A stretch of DNA of 64,000 nt from Limosilactobacillus reuteri (GTDB taxonomy: Bacteria > Bacillota > Bacilli > Lactobacillales > Lactobacillaceae). A program made the position numbers and the translations under genes. The stretch spans positions 620,001 to 684,000 of the forward strand of contig NZ_CP059275.1 of NCBI RefSeq assembly GCF_013694365.1, given 5' to 3'. Each line of letters opens with the position of its first letter. Position 1 is the stretch's first letter. This document shows, in pieces, positions 42,450-51,800 of the stretch. The notes beneath the pieces are model-generated. The model was not told the DNA's origin. It did not search any database and was given only the letters and a program-made list of their open reading frames with translations.

Positions 42450-43184
42450 GTGAACGAGATAAATTTCATTTTTCGACTGCTTAAGCGGATATTTATAATA
42501 GGACTTTTAGTAGGTGGAGGATGGCTTTATTTCAATGATGCACAAGTTCAAGCAACGGCGAACCAAACTGCATGGAACGTTCGTGATCGCATTGCTAAGT
42601 TAATTGGCAGAGACGATACAAGCTCAAACGATAATTCTAATCTGCACTTAAACGATACAAACAATGGCTCTTCCAAAAGTGACCAAGAACCAACGACAGA
42701 ACAACAAACAAGTACACAAACTTCAATTCCATCTACTGGACGATGGGCGACTAATCAAGCAACGGTCTATGTAAATACAAATAATGCTCAACTTGACGCA
42801 GCTACTAATACTGCAATTCAAAGCTGGAATCAGACTGGGGCGTTTACGTTCAAACCAGTAAATAATCAAAGTAAAGCAGATATCGTTGTTACAACAATGA
42901 ACCGTTCTGATTCAAATGCTGCTGGGTTAACGAAGACGTCCTCGAATTCGTTGACAAGGAGATTTATGCATGCAACGGTGTACTTAAATACATATTATTT
43001 AACTGACCCAAGTTATGGCTATAGTCAGGAACGAATTGTTAATACAGCCGAGCACGAACTGGGGCATGCGATTGGACTTGATCATACCAATGCTGTTTCG
43101 GTAATGCAGCCTGCTGGATCATTCTATACGATCCAACCAGATGATGTGCAAGCAGTTCAAAAACTATATACTAATAATAAATAA
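42450..43184 (+). CDS. Membrane-anchored matrixin-like zinc metalloprotease
   Basis: The 244-residue protein starts at GTG. It has an N-terminal membrane helix (about 9-27), a Ser/Asn/Thr/Gln-rich linker (about 50-95) and an extracellular metzincin domain. The zinc site HELGHAIGLDH lies near 202-212 and a Met-turn in SVMQP near 218. Relatives in lactobacilli are annotated as peptidase M10A/matrixin. The substrate is unknown. Confidence 0.87.
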   Translation: MNEINFIFRLLKRIFIIGLLVGGGWLYFNDAQVQATANQTAWNVRDRIAKLIGRDDTSSNDNSNLHLNDTNNGSSKSDQEPTTEQQTSTQTSIPSTGRWATNQATVYVNTNNAQLDAATNTAIQSWNQTGAFTFKPVNNQSKADIVVTTMNRSDSNAAGLTKTSSNSLTRRFMHATVYLNTYYLTDPSYGYSQERIVNTAEHELGHAIGLDHTNAVSVMQPAGSFYTIQPDDVQAVQKLYTNNK

Positions 43185-43889
43185 ATGCCAAAAGATGGGA
43201 TGTCGGTAGTTCACTTTAGTTCTTTTGCGCCGGTGACAGAGATGATTTTACAGTCGTTGCCAGCCGTGAAGGACAAAGAGGACCAGAAAGCGCCGGCCAT
43301 TAAAAACTTTGATCAATTACGTCAACGATTAAATAGTCATGCGCGATTCCTTATTTTGGACCTTGAGTTTTTTCAGGATCAGCAGAAGCATCGAAATGGC
43401 GTTGCTCAGATTGCGGGGAAGATATTTGAAACACAAAACAGCTTTAATTACTACCTCTATGCCCAGAATATGTCTGCTGAGCGACAATTGGCCTTTTTGC
43501 GACAATATGACCTCCGCCTTTCAGAAGTAAACGGATATGAGGTTAGACAGATTTTTAACCGGATTTTTCATTTCATTGCGGTAGAGCGGCCTGACTATAT
43601 TGTAAGCTGGGATAATGGAACTGACTTTGAATCATTGAATTATGAAGCAAATCGATTAAAGATTAGGAAAGAGGACCGTCCCTGGCGTACGATTCAGTCG
43701 TTAGATCTGGAAAAGCTAGTCGCTAAAGAAGTATGGAAAAGTAAAAGTGGGATCAGTCTGGAAAAGATGTGTCGTTTATTGCACCTTCCCCGGGTTAAAT
43801 ATCATCAAGCCCAAAATGATGTGATGGCGATTGAACAGATCTTGAAATTTTATGCTTGTGATTTAGAGCGTGAATTAAATTGTCGCTGA
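43185..43889 (+). CDS. DEDDh-type 3'-5' exonuclease-like protein
   Basis: The 234 residues contain an exonuclease fold with DLE (motif I) near 58-60 in FLILDLEFFQ, SWDNGTDFESLN (motif II) near 144, and HQAQNDVMAIEQI (motif III, HxAxxD) near 207. The N-terminal 50 residues are not conserved in exonuclease families that I know. It might trim DNA or RNA; the substrate is not known. Confidence 0.75.
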   Translation: MPKDGMSVVHFSSFAPVTEMILQSLPAVKDKEDQKAPAIKNFDQLRQRLNSHARFLILDLEFFQDQQKHRNGVAQIAGKIFETQNSFNYYLYAQNMSAERQLAFLRQYDLRLSEVNGYEVRQIFNRIFHFIAVERPDYIVSWDNGTDFESLNYEANRLKIRKEDRPWRTIQSLDLEKLVAKEVWKSKSGISLEKMCRLLHLPRVKYHQAQNDVMAIEQILKFYACDLERELNCR

Positions 43890-44210
43890 ATGAAAGCTGC
43901 ACACTTAGTAGAACACTCCCAAAAAGCAAATGAAAAGAAGCAAGTTATTCAAGAGACCAAGTTTATCGACATTTTAAGCAAGGTTGCAACAGTCGTAGCT
44001 ATTTTGATGTATGTATCTTACATTTCACAGATTAAGAATAATTTGGCCGGAAATTACGGTGCTCCTTTACAACCATTAGTGGCAGCGCTTAACTGTACGT
44101 TATGGTGCATTTATGCTTACTTCAAGCAGCAACGTGATTGGCCAGTCTTCTGGGCAAATTTCCCTGGTATTATCTTTGGCTTAATCACTTTTATCACATG
44201 TTTACACTAG
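43890..44210 (+). CDS. SemiSWEET-like sugar transporter
   Basis: The 106-residue protein has three predicted membrane helices after an N-terminal charged extension (about 1-28). The segment MYVSYISQIKNNLAGNYGAPLQPLVA, then an NCTLWCIYAYFK helix and a final NFPGIIFGLITF helix, fits bacterial SemiSWEETs, which dimerise to carry sugars. The classic PQ pair is SQ here. Confidence 0.75.
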   Translation: MKAAHLVEHSQKANEKKQVIQETKFIDILSKVATVVAILMYVSYISQIKNNLAGNYGAPLQPLVAALNCTLWCIYAYFKQQRDWPVFWANFPGIIFGLITFITCLH

Positions 44211-45566
44211 ATGAAAACAGTCAAAAATATTATCATTGGTTTTGGGAAGGGCGGAAAAACGCTTGCGAAGTTTCTCGCTCAACATGGAGAACAAGTTCTT
44301 GTTATTGAAAAATCGAAGCAAATGTATGGAGGAACCTGCATTAATATTGCTTGTCTCCCTTCCAAACGGCTAATTATTGAAGCTGCTCATGGAACCTCAT
44401 TTGAAGACGCGGTCGATGGAAAAAATGTAATGACATCCCAACTCCGACAAAAAAATTATCAAATGCTAGCAAGCGAAGAAAATATCACTGTCTTAGATGG
44501 AACTGCTCATTTTACTGGTAACCACACGATTGACGTGCAAACGCCAGATGGGCAAACTCTTTCCTACAAGGGTGAACGTATTTTTATCAATACTGGTGCA
44601 ACACCAACCATCCCTGATATTCCTGGATTGAAGAGTAGTCCATTTCTCATGAATTCTACCCAAGCAATGGAGCAGCCTAAGTTACCACGTGAACTCGTGA
44701 TTATCGGTGGCGGTTATATTGGTCTTGAATTTGCAAATATGTTCACTTCCTTTGGTTCACACGTCACGGTTCTTGATCACCATCAGACTTTACTACCACG
44801 TGAAGATGATGATGTGGCAGAAATGGTAATTCAAAACTTTAAGGATAACGGGGTTCGCTTTGAAGTTGGGGTTGATATTAAGGCAATTAGCGAACAAGAT
44901 GAGCAAGCTGCAATTACTTTTGCTAGAGCTGATAATCGTGAAACAACTATTTTCGCTGATAAAATTTTAGTGGCAACCGGCCGGAAGCCTGCAACGGCGG
45001 ACCTTGATTTACAAAACACAGATATTAAGGTCGCTAAAAACGGCGCGATTGTTGTCGATGACCTCCTCCATACTAGCGTTCCTAATGTGTGGGTAATCGG
45101 GGATGTTAAAGGTGGTCCCCAATTTACTTACATCTCGCTTGACGACTTCCGAATTATTAAAGATGAATTATTCGGTAATAAAGAACGGCGAGTTAGTGAT
45201 CGTTTAATTGTCCCAACCAATGTTTTTATTGAACCTTCCCTTGCACAAGTCGGTTTAACGGAAAAAGAGGCGCAAAAACAAGGGAAAGATTACCTACTCT
45301 TTAAGATGCCTGCTGCCGCAATTCCAAAAGCAAAAGTATTGAAGGATACCCGTGGGCTGCTTAAGGTATTAGTCGATCCACAAACGAACTTAATTATTGG
45401 GGCTACCCTTTATGTCCAGGAAGCGCAAGAAATTATCAACATGATTGTTCTTGCAATGCGGGCAAAACTCCCCTATCAAATGCTTCGGGACCAAATCTAT
45501 ACCCACCCAACAATTAGTGAATCATTTAATGATTTATTTAAACAACCAGTAAATAAAAAAGAATGA
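44211..45566 (+). CDS. Pyridine nucleotide-disulfide oxidoreductase (class I flavoprotein)
   Basis: The 451-residue FAD enzyme has a dinucleotide site near the N-terminus (IIIGFGKGGKTLA), the redox pair in GGTCINIACLPSK near 40-52, an NAD(P) site VIIGGGYIGLEFA near 163, and a C-terminal dimer domain with YTHPTISE near 431 (active-site His). The closest named relatives are mercuric-reductase-like or RclA-type proteins. There is no N-terminal HMA domain. Confidence 0.88.
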   Translation: MKTVKNIIIGFGKGGKTLAKFLAQHGEQVLVIEKSKQMYGGTCINIACLPSKRLIIEAAHGTSFEDAVDGKNVMTSQLRQKNYQMLASEENITVLDGTAHFTGNHTIDVQTPDGQTLSYKGERIFINTGATPTIPDIPGLKSSPFLMNSTQAMEQPKLPRELVIIGGGYIGLEFANMFTSFGSHVTVLDHHQTLLPREDDDVAEMVIQNFKDNGVRFEVGVDIKAISEQDEQAAITFARADNRETTIFADKILVATGRKPATADLDLQNTDIKVAKNGAIVVDDLLHTSVPNVWVIGDVKGGPQFTYISLDDFRIIKDELFGNKERRVSDRLIVPTNVFIEPSLAQVGLTEKEAQKQGKDYLLFKMPAAAIPKAKVLKDTRGLLKVLVDPQTNLIIGATLYVQEAQEIINMIVLAMRAKLPYQMLRDQIYTHPTISESFNDLFKQPVNKKE

Positions 45567-45710
45567 ATGCATATTATGGCAAAAGGAAAGGTAAAAACTA
45601 GTGATAAGCGTTCAGTTCGGGATGTTAAATTAGATGAATTGGCTGGCTTACTAAATGAATTTGATGTCAATACGATAGGAGCACTAGTAAAGTCTCTAAA
45701 GAAGAGTTAA
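45567..45710 (+). CDS. Small charged protein (47 aa), unknown
   Basis: The 47-codon frame fills the space before the helicase gene. It is lysine-rich at both ends with an amphipathic helix (DELAGLLNEFDVNTIGALVKSL). An internal ATG at codon 4 is an alternative start. No family was recognised. Confidence 0.5.
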   Translation: MHIMAKGKVKTSDKRSVRDVKLDELAGLLNEFDVNTIGALVKSLKKS

Positions 45711-48560
45711 ATGGACAATTCAGTGCTGCAAGATGCAATTTTGAATGGACTTATTAGTACTCAATATCAAGGTAATACGCTGTTAGGTCCGCAATTATTA
45801 ACCAACAACCAATCATCGACAATTTGGCAAACGTTACGGCACGAATTACTGTCATGTAAAGACTTTACGTGGTCAGTTGCCTTTATTACGTTAGATATGT
45901 TAGTCCCCTTTAAGGCAGTGATGGCTGACTTAGCACAGCAAGGAGTACACGGGACCATCATTACCAGTAATTACTTGAATTTTAATCACCCCGCGATGTT
46001 TGAAGAATTGCAAAAAATTCCTAATTTAACGGTCAGAATTGCTGATCTTAATGGATTTCATACTAAGGGGTATTTATTTGATCATGGGAAATATCAGACC
46101 GTAATTATTGGGAGTGCTAATTTTACACGGTCTGCTTTATTAGTTAATAAGGAGTGGAATTTAAAATTAAGTTCCCGCCAAGAAGGAAGCTTTTTTCAAC
46201 AACTAACGACGGAATTGGATACTGTTAAACATGAGAGTACTGTTCTAACGTCAGAGTGGATTGCGGAGTATCGCAAGAATTGGCAACCACCAAAGACTAG
46301 GGTGACGCAACCAGAAAAATTAAAACCAATTGAACCTAATCAAATGCAACAGGCCGCTTTAGGACAATTAAGCACTCTGATAAAAACTGGCGCTAAGAAA
46401 GGATTGGTCGTTTCAGCAACGGGAACTGGAAAAACATATCTGGGAGCATTTGCAGTTAAAAAATATCAGCCGCGCCGTTTCTTATATATCGTTCATCGAG
46501 AACAAATTGCCAAAAAATCGTTAGCTAGTTTTCGACGAGTTATCGGCGGCAAAAAAACTGATTATGGGTTATTGACAGGTAATCGCCATGATTGGAATGC
46601 TAAATATTTATTTGCAACTGTCCAAACACTAAGCCAACAAGCAGTACTGAATAAGCTCAAAGCTACCGAATTTGACTACATTTTGATCGATGAGGCCCAT
46701 CGTGCAGCAGCACCTAGTTATCAACGAATTTTAAACCACTTTATGCCGCAATTTTGGTTGGGGATGACTGCAACCCCTGAACGAATGGACAATCAAGACG
46801 TATTTAAACTGTTTGATTATCATTTAGCCTATGAAATTCGGCTGAAAGATGCATTGGCTGCTAAAATGTTAGCACCATTCCATTACGTGGGGGTTACCGA
46901 TTATGAAGTTGATGGAGAAGTTATTACTGAGACTTCTAAGTTAAACCAATTGATTGCTGTAAAACGGGTTAATTATGTTCTTAACCAATTAGACTATTAT
47001 GGATATTGTGGCGATCAGCCCCGTGGATTAGTATTTTGTAGTCGGCAGGCAGAGGCAAAAGAATTGGCAGTCCAATTTGCCGCGGCTAACCATCCTGCAA
47101 TTGCATTGACAAATCAAAGTAGTAGTCAAGAGCGAGCAAAGGCAGTTGAGCAATTAGAGGCAGGAAAGATTGAGTATATCATTACCGTCGATCTTTTTAA
47201 TGAAGGGGTCGACATCCCATCAGTAAATCAGATTGTAATGATGCGTAATACCCAATCACCAATTGTGTTTATTCAACAACTAGGGCGCGGCTTGCGTAAA
47301 TATCCTGGTAAAGATTTTGTGACAGTTATTGATTTTATTGGAAATTACCAACATAATTACATGATTCCTCTTGCTCTTAACCAGGATAATAGTCGAAGTA
47401 AGGATCAAGCGCGCCGTGAAGTTAAGGTGCCAACGAATTTTGACGTTTCAACCATTAACTTTACGAAGGTTGCCGAAGAACAAATTTTAGCCTCCCTCGA
47501 TAAAGTTAAATTGGACTCGATGCGTGAATTGCGACAGGCATACCATGATTTAACTAACCAACTAGGGAGAACACCATTGCTGGATGACTTTTATCGTTAT
47601 GGTTCTGTTGATCCCCGAGTATTTGCGCAAAATTCCCAGCTCAACCATTATGGTGACTTTTTAGAAAAGATGGGGATAGAACTTAAATTAACAAATTATG
47701 AGCGTCAAGTACTAGCCTTTTTAACTAAAGAGTTGCTTAACGGTAAACGGCCACATGAATTGATTCTCCTTCAACGCTTACTTCGCGGTACGTGTTTAAT
47801 TGATGCTTTTAAAGCAGAATTAAAGCATCAAAATATTCGCGTTACGCCAGCTGTTTTACAATCAGTTGACGATATTTTAAGTTTGCAATTCTTTAATGTA
47901 AAAGCTGGTAAACAGGTAAAAAAGGATCAGTATGGCGGACAGCCGATTATTGATCATCCAGATTTGTTAACGTATCAGTTAAATTCAAAAATTCGAGCAG
48001 GACTAGAAAGTCACAATGATTTCAAGAGGCTGTTTATAGATGTACTAACAACGGGACTTGAAATCGCTAAGCAATATGACCTCAAGCAAGCATTTACCCT
48101 TTATCAGCAATATGACCGCAAAGATGTTTGTCGTTTATTAAATTGGCCCCTCGATGTAAGTGCGCCGTTATATGGGTATCGAGTGGCAGAAGATGTGTGT
48201 CCAATTTTCATTACCTACCATAAGGATGTGGAAGAAAAAAGAAGTGCTATTTATAATAATCAACTACAAGATGGACGTTCATTGCGCTGGTACACACGGA
48301 CACCTCGGCATCTTTCATCTGATGAGGTCCAGCGGTTGCTTGCAGGAGTAAAAGAGGGTAAGCCGCAAGTAAAATTACACTTATTTGTAAAACAGAGTGA
48401 TGCAGTTGGCAAAGAATTTTATTATTTAGGTCCTGCTTATATTCAACCGGACTCCGTAAGAGAAGAATTGGTTGGACCAAAGAAAAAAGCGGCAGTGGGG
48501 ATGGATTTAGTTTTAGAACATCCATTGACCTCAACTATGATGAACCTATTGGCAATGTAA
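45711..48560 (+). CDS. PLD-domain SF2 helicase with DUF3427
   Basis: The 949-residue protein has an N-terminal phospholipase D-like nuclease domain with HTKGYLFD near 116 (HxKx4D) and GSANFT near 133. An SF2 helicase core follows, with Walker A SATGTGKTYL near 235, DEAH near 327-330, TATPERM near 350 and QQLGRGLRKYPGK near 523. A C-terminal DUF3427 extension begins near 600. Relatives are widespread in Firmicutes and may process damaged or foreign DNA; the exact role is unproved. Confidence 0.88.
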   Translation: MDNSVLQDAILNGLISTQYQGNTLLGPQLLTNNQSSTIWQTLRHELLSCKDFTWSVAFITLDMLVPFKAVMADLAQQGVHGTIITSNYLNFNHPAMFEELQKIPNLTVRIADLNGFHTKGYLFDHGKYQTVIIGSANFTRSALLVNKEWNLKLSSRQEGSFFQQLTTELDTVKHESTVLTSEWIAEYRKNWQPPKTRVTQPEKLKPIEPNQMQQAALGQLSTLIKTGAKKGLVVSATGTGKTYLGAFAVKKYQPRRFLYIVHREQIAKKSLASFRRVIGGKKTDYGLLTGNRHDWNAKYLFATVQTLSQQAVLNKLKATEFDYILIDEAHRAAAPSYQRILNHFMPQFWLGMTATPERMDNQDVFKLFDYHLAYEIRLKDALAAKMLAPFHYVGVTDYEVDGEVITETSKLNQLIAVKRVNYVLNQLDYYGYCGDQPRGLVFCSRQAEAKELAVQFAAANHPAIALTNQSSSQERAKAVEQLEAGKIEYIITVDLFNEGVDIPSVNQIVMMRNTQSPIVFIQQLGRGLRKYPGKDFVTVIDFIGNYQHNYMIPLALNQDNSRSKDQARREVKVPTNFDVSTINFTKVAEEQILASLDKVKLDSMRELRQAYHDLTNQLGRTPLLDDFYRYGSVDPRVFAQNSQLNHYGDFLEKMGIELKLTNYERQVLAFLTKELLNGKRPHELILLQRLLRGTCLIDAFKAELKHQNIRVTPAVLQSVDDILSLQFFNVKAGKQVKKDQYGGQPIIDHPDLLTYQLNSKIRAGLESHNDFKRLFIDVLTTGLEIAKQYDLKQAFTLYQQYDRKDVCRLLNWPLDVSAPLYGYRVAEDVCPIFITYHKDVEEKRSAIYNNQLQDGRSLRWYTRTPRHLSSDEVQRLLAGVKEGKPQVKLHLFVKQSDAVGKEFYYLGPAYIQPDSVREELVGPKKKAAVGMDLVLEHPLTSTMMNLLAM

Positions 48561-49061
48561 ATGAAAAAAGATTATCTCCAGTTCTATCAGCATATTACAG
48601 CACCTTTTTATCGACACCCATGGACAATTCCTTTATTACGGGCGGTTAATAAATTTGTTGTGTGGACTATGTACGTTGCTTACATCGTTATATTAGTGTG
48701 GGTAGGGAAAAATAATGTCTTGAAAGCAGGACCTTTTCTGCTTATTCCCGGTATTGGCTTTATCCTGCTTTCTTTTATTCGCCAACGGATTGACGCGCCA
48801 CGACCATACGAAAAATTTCCGATTAACCCCTTAATTCTACGTCAAAAAACTGGTGATTCATTGCCCAGTCGTCATGTTTTTTCGGCGACTATTATTGCGA
48901 TGTGTGGGTTAAGGTTAAATTTGATTTTAGGAGTGATTTTACTCGTTTTAGCTGTTGTTTCTGCCATTACGAGAGTGATTGGCGGAGTTCATTTTCCTCG
49001 TGATGTGGTTGTCGGGTTTATTTGTGGCTTTATTTGTGGTTCGTTTTTATTTCTTGTCTAA
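48561..49061 (+). CDS. PAP2 superfamily membrane phosphatase
   Basis: The 166-residue membrane protein has the three PAP2 motifs: RQRIDAPRPYEK near 74-85, SLPSRHVFS near 98-106 and GGVHFPRDVVVG near 142-153. It probably dephosphorylates a lipid phosphate, such as undecaprenyl pyrophosphate or phosphatidic acid, at the outer membrane face. Confidence 0.9.
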   Translation: MKKDYLQFYQHITAPFYRHPWTIPLLRAVNKFVVWTMYVAYIVILVWVGKNNVLKAGPFLLIPGIGFILLSFIRQRIDAPRPYEKFPINPLILRQKTGDSLPSRHVFSATIIAMCGLRLNLILGVILLVLAVVSAITRVIGGVHFPRDVVVGFICGFICGSFLFLV

Positions 49062-50015
49062 ATGAAAAACGTACAAATTGGTGGAACAAGTTGGAAAGTA
49101 TCGAACGTTGCATTAGGTATTATGCGGATGGGGACGTTAGCAGTGACTAAAGCGATTGATGCCTTAGAATCCGCCCACGATGCTGGAATAAACTTTATTG
49201 ATTCAGCTGATATTTATGGCAACGACCCACAGTTAGGACGTGGATCTTCGGAAATCCATTTTGGTGAAGCATTAAAGAAAAGCAGTCTTACCCGTGATGA
49301 CTTTTACATTCAATCAAAAGGAGGACTTTTTGCGAACGCGGATAATAAAATAACGCGGTATGATTCGTCAAAGAAGCATTTAATCGCTGCTGTTGATGGA
49401 ATTTTGCAACGGATGGGGATTGATTATCTTGATTCATTTTTGATTCATCGTCCAGACCCTTTAATGGAGCCCGCAGAGATAGCAGAGGCCTTTGACCAAC
49501 TTCAAGCATCTGGGAAAGTCCGCCATTTTGGAGTATCAAATTTTAACCCGCAACAAATTGCGCTCCTTCAAGCGGCGACAAATCAACGACTTTTGATTGA
49601 CCAGGTACAGTTTGGCTTAAAGCATACGGGGATGATTGATTTTGGCCTGCATACAAATATGACTGATGATGCTGCAATCAATCATGACGGGGGATTATTA
49701 GAATATACGCGTCGTAAACAGATGACGATTCAAACATGGTCGCCTTTCCAGTACGGTACATTTGCAGGGACGTTTATTAATAATGATCAATTCCCTGAGT
49801 TAAACGCAATGTTAGAAACTCTTGCGCAAAAATATAAGGTAAGTAAAAATGCAATTGCCGTTGCATGGATTTTACGTCACCCTGCGCATATGCAAGTGTT
49901 GCTTGGTACCATGACGCCAGCTCATATTATTGACAGTGCTAAGGGGAGCGATATTACATTGACGAGCCAAGAATGGTATGATCTATATCTTGCGGCCGGG
50001 AATGATTTACCATAA
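49062..50015 (+). CDS. Aldo/keto reductase (YdhF-like)
   Basis: The 317-residue TIM-barrel oxidoreductase has the catalytic set DSADIYG near 48-54 (Asp, Tyr), Lys in YIQSKGG near 83 and His in FLIHRPDP near 127. VRHFGVSNFN near 153 is the family signature. It is NADPH-linked in studied relatives; the physiological substrate is unknown. Confidence 0.9.
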   Translation: MKNVQIGGTSWKVSNVALGIMRMGTLAVTKAIDALESAHDAGINFIDSADIYGNDPQLGRGSSEIHFGEALKKSSLTRDDFYIQSKGGLFANADNKITRYDSSKKHLIAAVDGILQRMGIDYLDSFLIHRPDPLMEPAEIAEAFDQLQASGKVRHFGVSNFNPQQIALLQAATNQRLLIDQVQFGLKHTGMIDFGLHTNMTDDAAINHDGGLLEYTRRKQMTIQTWSPFQYGTFAGTFINNDQFPELNAMLETLAQKYKVSKNAIAVAWILRHPAHMQVLLGTMTPAHIIDSAKGSDITLTSQEWYDLYLAAGNDLP

Positions 50016-50090
50016 GCGGTATTGGTGAAGTTTGGTTAACACACCGGTTTGTGGGTCCGGCACGCGTGGGTTCGAATCCCACATACCGCC
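50016..50090 (+). tRNA. tRNA-His (GTG)
   Basis: The acceptor stem GCGGTAT/ATACCGC is perfect with discriminator C. The loop TTGTGGG has anticodon GTG, and the T arm is GTGGG-TTCGAAT-CCCAC. The anticodon stem CCGG/CCGG is followed by a T-T mismatch at its loop end. The extra G at position -1, expected in tRNA-His, would lie on the base before this feature and is not shown. No CCA is encoded. Confidence 0.93.
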
Positions 50091-50861
50091 ATGCGAAAAC
50101 CCTTTATTGCTGCTAATTGGAAGATGCATAAGAATGTCCAGGAATCGGTTGAATTTGTGGACGCAATTAAAGGAAAACTGCCAGATCCGCAAGAAGTTGA
50201 AGTCGGAATTGCGGCCCAAGCTTTTGCATTACCGAGTATGGTTCATGCTGCTGATGATTCAGGATTAAAGATAATCGCGCAAAACGCGGCAGCTGAATAT
50301 TCGGGAGCTTTCACTGGTGAGATTAGCTTACGAGGTTTAGCTGATGCCGGTGTTTCATACGTAATGTTAGGGCATATTGAACGGCGCCATTTATTCCATG
50401 AGGATAATGAGTTGGTTAATCGAAAAGTGTTGGCGGCCCTTCAAATGGGTGTTACCCCGATAATCTGTACGGATGAAACGATGGTTCAAAAAGAAGTCAA
50501 CGGAGAGATTCATTACGTTTTCCAACAATTAATGAGTGTATTGAGGGGCGTTTCTCTTGACCAAATAAAAAATGTAGTTGTTTCCTATGAACCAAGTTGG
50601 GCAGTTGGATATGGTCAGCATGCTAATCCAGTTCTTGCTGAAGAAGGATGCCGTCAAATTCGGCGAACGATTGCTGATAACTATACTTATGAGATTGCTG
50701 ATAAGATCAGGATTCTTTATGGGGGCAGTGTCAATCCAGATAATATCGGAATGATTATGAACAAGCCGGATGTGGATGGAGTATTAATCGGTCGGGCAAG
50801 TTTAGATGTTGATAATTTCTTGCGAATGGTCAATTATCTTAAAAATGATCAAGAAAAATAA
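50091..50861 (+). CDS. Triosephosphate isomerase-like protein (probable second copy)
   Basis: The 256 residues keep the TIM catalytic set: Asn9, Lys11 and His13 in ANWKMHK, His near 95 in LGHIERRH and Glu near 167 in SYEPSWAVG, plus YGGSVNPDN near 210. Several conserved positions differ from the central-glycolysis enzyme: LGHIERR for LGHSERR, EPSWAVG for EPIWAIG and CTDETMVQ for CVGET. The start is ATG 50091; the frame is open upstream only through the tRNA. It may act in glycerol or other triose metabolism. Confidence 0.85.
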   Translation: MRKPFIAANWKMHKNVQESVEFVDAIKGKLPDPQEVEVGIAAQAFALPSMVHAADDSGLKIIAQNAAAEYSGAFTGEISLRGLADAGVSYVMLGHIERRHLFHEDNELVNRKVLAALQMGVTPIICTDETMVQKEVNGEIHYVFQQLMSVLRGVSLDQIKNVVVSYEPSWAVGYGQHANPVLAEEGCRQIRRTIADNYTYEIADKIRILYGGSVNPDNIGMIMNKPDVDGVLIGRASLDVDNFLRMVNYLKNDQEK

Positions 50862-51257
50862 ATGAAAAAAATATATAAATTAGCGGCTAATTTTAGCCAT
50901 ATTTTACGTTTATGTACAATCGGCGCACTAGCAATTCTAGGGATTTTATTAACTATTATCTTATTTACGGAAACTTTTTCGCTGATTCCCCTTATGCAAG
51001 ATGGAATACGGATCATGTTATTTTTAAGATTTTGGATCGTGTTATTGTCTTTTTTCTTTTCATTTATGACAATGATAATTGCCGCGCTAAAACATCATGG
51101 CCGAATTGCGGTCGATTTCCTATTAAGCTTAGGAATTATGGCTTTAATCCGGGGACTAATTGCCGCCCACGGTCAGCCTTATGAAATTCTTACTAATTCG
51201 ATTGCCATTTTATTGTTAATCATCGGCATGGTAATATTGAAACACTTTATGAAATAG
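50862..51257 (+). CDS. PsiE-like membrane protein
   Basis: The 131-residue protein has four hydrophobic helices and the layout of the PsiE (phosphate-starvation-inducible) family, with a conserved RGLIAAHGQP-type region near 96. The function is unknown. Confidence 0.6.
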   Translation: MKKIYKLAANFSHILRLCTIGALAILGILLTIILFTETFSLIPLMQDGIRIMLFLRFWIVLLSFFFSFMTMIIAALKHHGRIAVDFLLSLGIMALIRGLIAAHGQPYEILTNSIAILLLIIGMVILKHFMK

Positions 51258-51800
51258 ATGAAGAACGCATACTTAATTCATGGTACGTCTACCCGTGATG
51301 ATGACTGGTTTCCATGGCTCGAAGAAGAAGCAAAACCAGTAATTACCCTTGATCGGATATGGCTACCAAATCCCTTTAATCCCCAACAAGCTGAATGGGA
51401 TCAAGCGGTTGACGACCAAATTCATCCCCAAGATAACCTCATCCTTGTTGCCCATAGTTTAGGATGTATTACCGCCCTTCGTTATATTGAACATCATCAT
51501 GTTAAAGATGCACGACTTTTACTTGTGGGAGCATTTGACAAAGAATTACCAGCTTATCCTGAATTAGATGAGTTTATGAAAGATCGGCCTCATTATGAGC
51601 ATATACTCCCTAAACTTGCTAAAGCTACCGTTATAACAGCCAAAGATGACCCAATCGCTCCTTATCAAAATAGCATTGCGGTCGCTAATAAAATTAGAGC
51701 AAAACTCATAGTTAAAGAAAAAGGCGGCCACTTTTTGACTAGTGACGGCTTCACAAAATTTTCTCTAGCCTTAAAAGAATTAAACAGATTAGCTAAATAG
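51258..51800 (+). CDS. RBBP9/YdeN-type alpha/beta hydrolase
   Basis: The 180 residues show YLIHGTSTRDDDWFPWL near 4-20, a nucleophile Ser in LVAHSLGC near 67, an Asp in TAKDDPIAPY near 134 and a His in KGGHFLTSDGF near 156. This completes a Ser-His-Asp triad in a compact serine hydrolase. The substrate is unknown. Confidence 0.85.
   Translation: MKNAYLIHGTSTRDDDWFPWLEEEAKPVITLDRIWLPNPFNPQQAEWDQAVDDQIHPQDNLILVAHSLGCITALRYIEHHHVKDARLLLVGAFDKELPAYPELDEFMKDRPHYEHILPKLAKATVITAKDDPIAPYQNSIAVANKIRAKLIVKEKGGHFLTSDGFTKFSLALKELNRLAK

Noticed and set aside
42450..45710. A new defence island made of protease, exonuclease, SemiSWEET and flavoprotein
   Set aside because: Adjacency is an artefact of concatenation, strands are unknown, and the families have unrelated ordinary roles.
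50049..50861. Triosephosphate isomerase starting inside the tRNA-His gene
   Set aside because: The extra 14 codons translate tRNA sequence; family N-termini start at ATG 50091.
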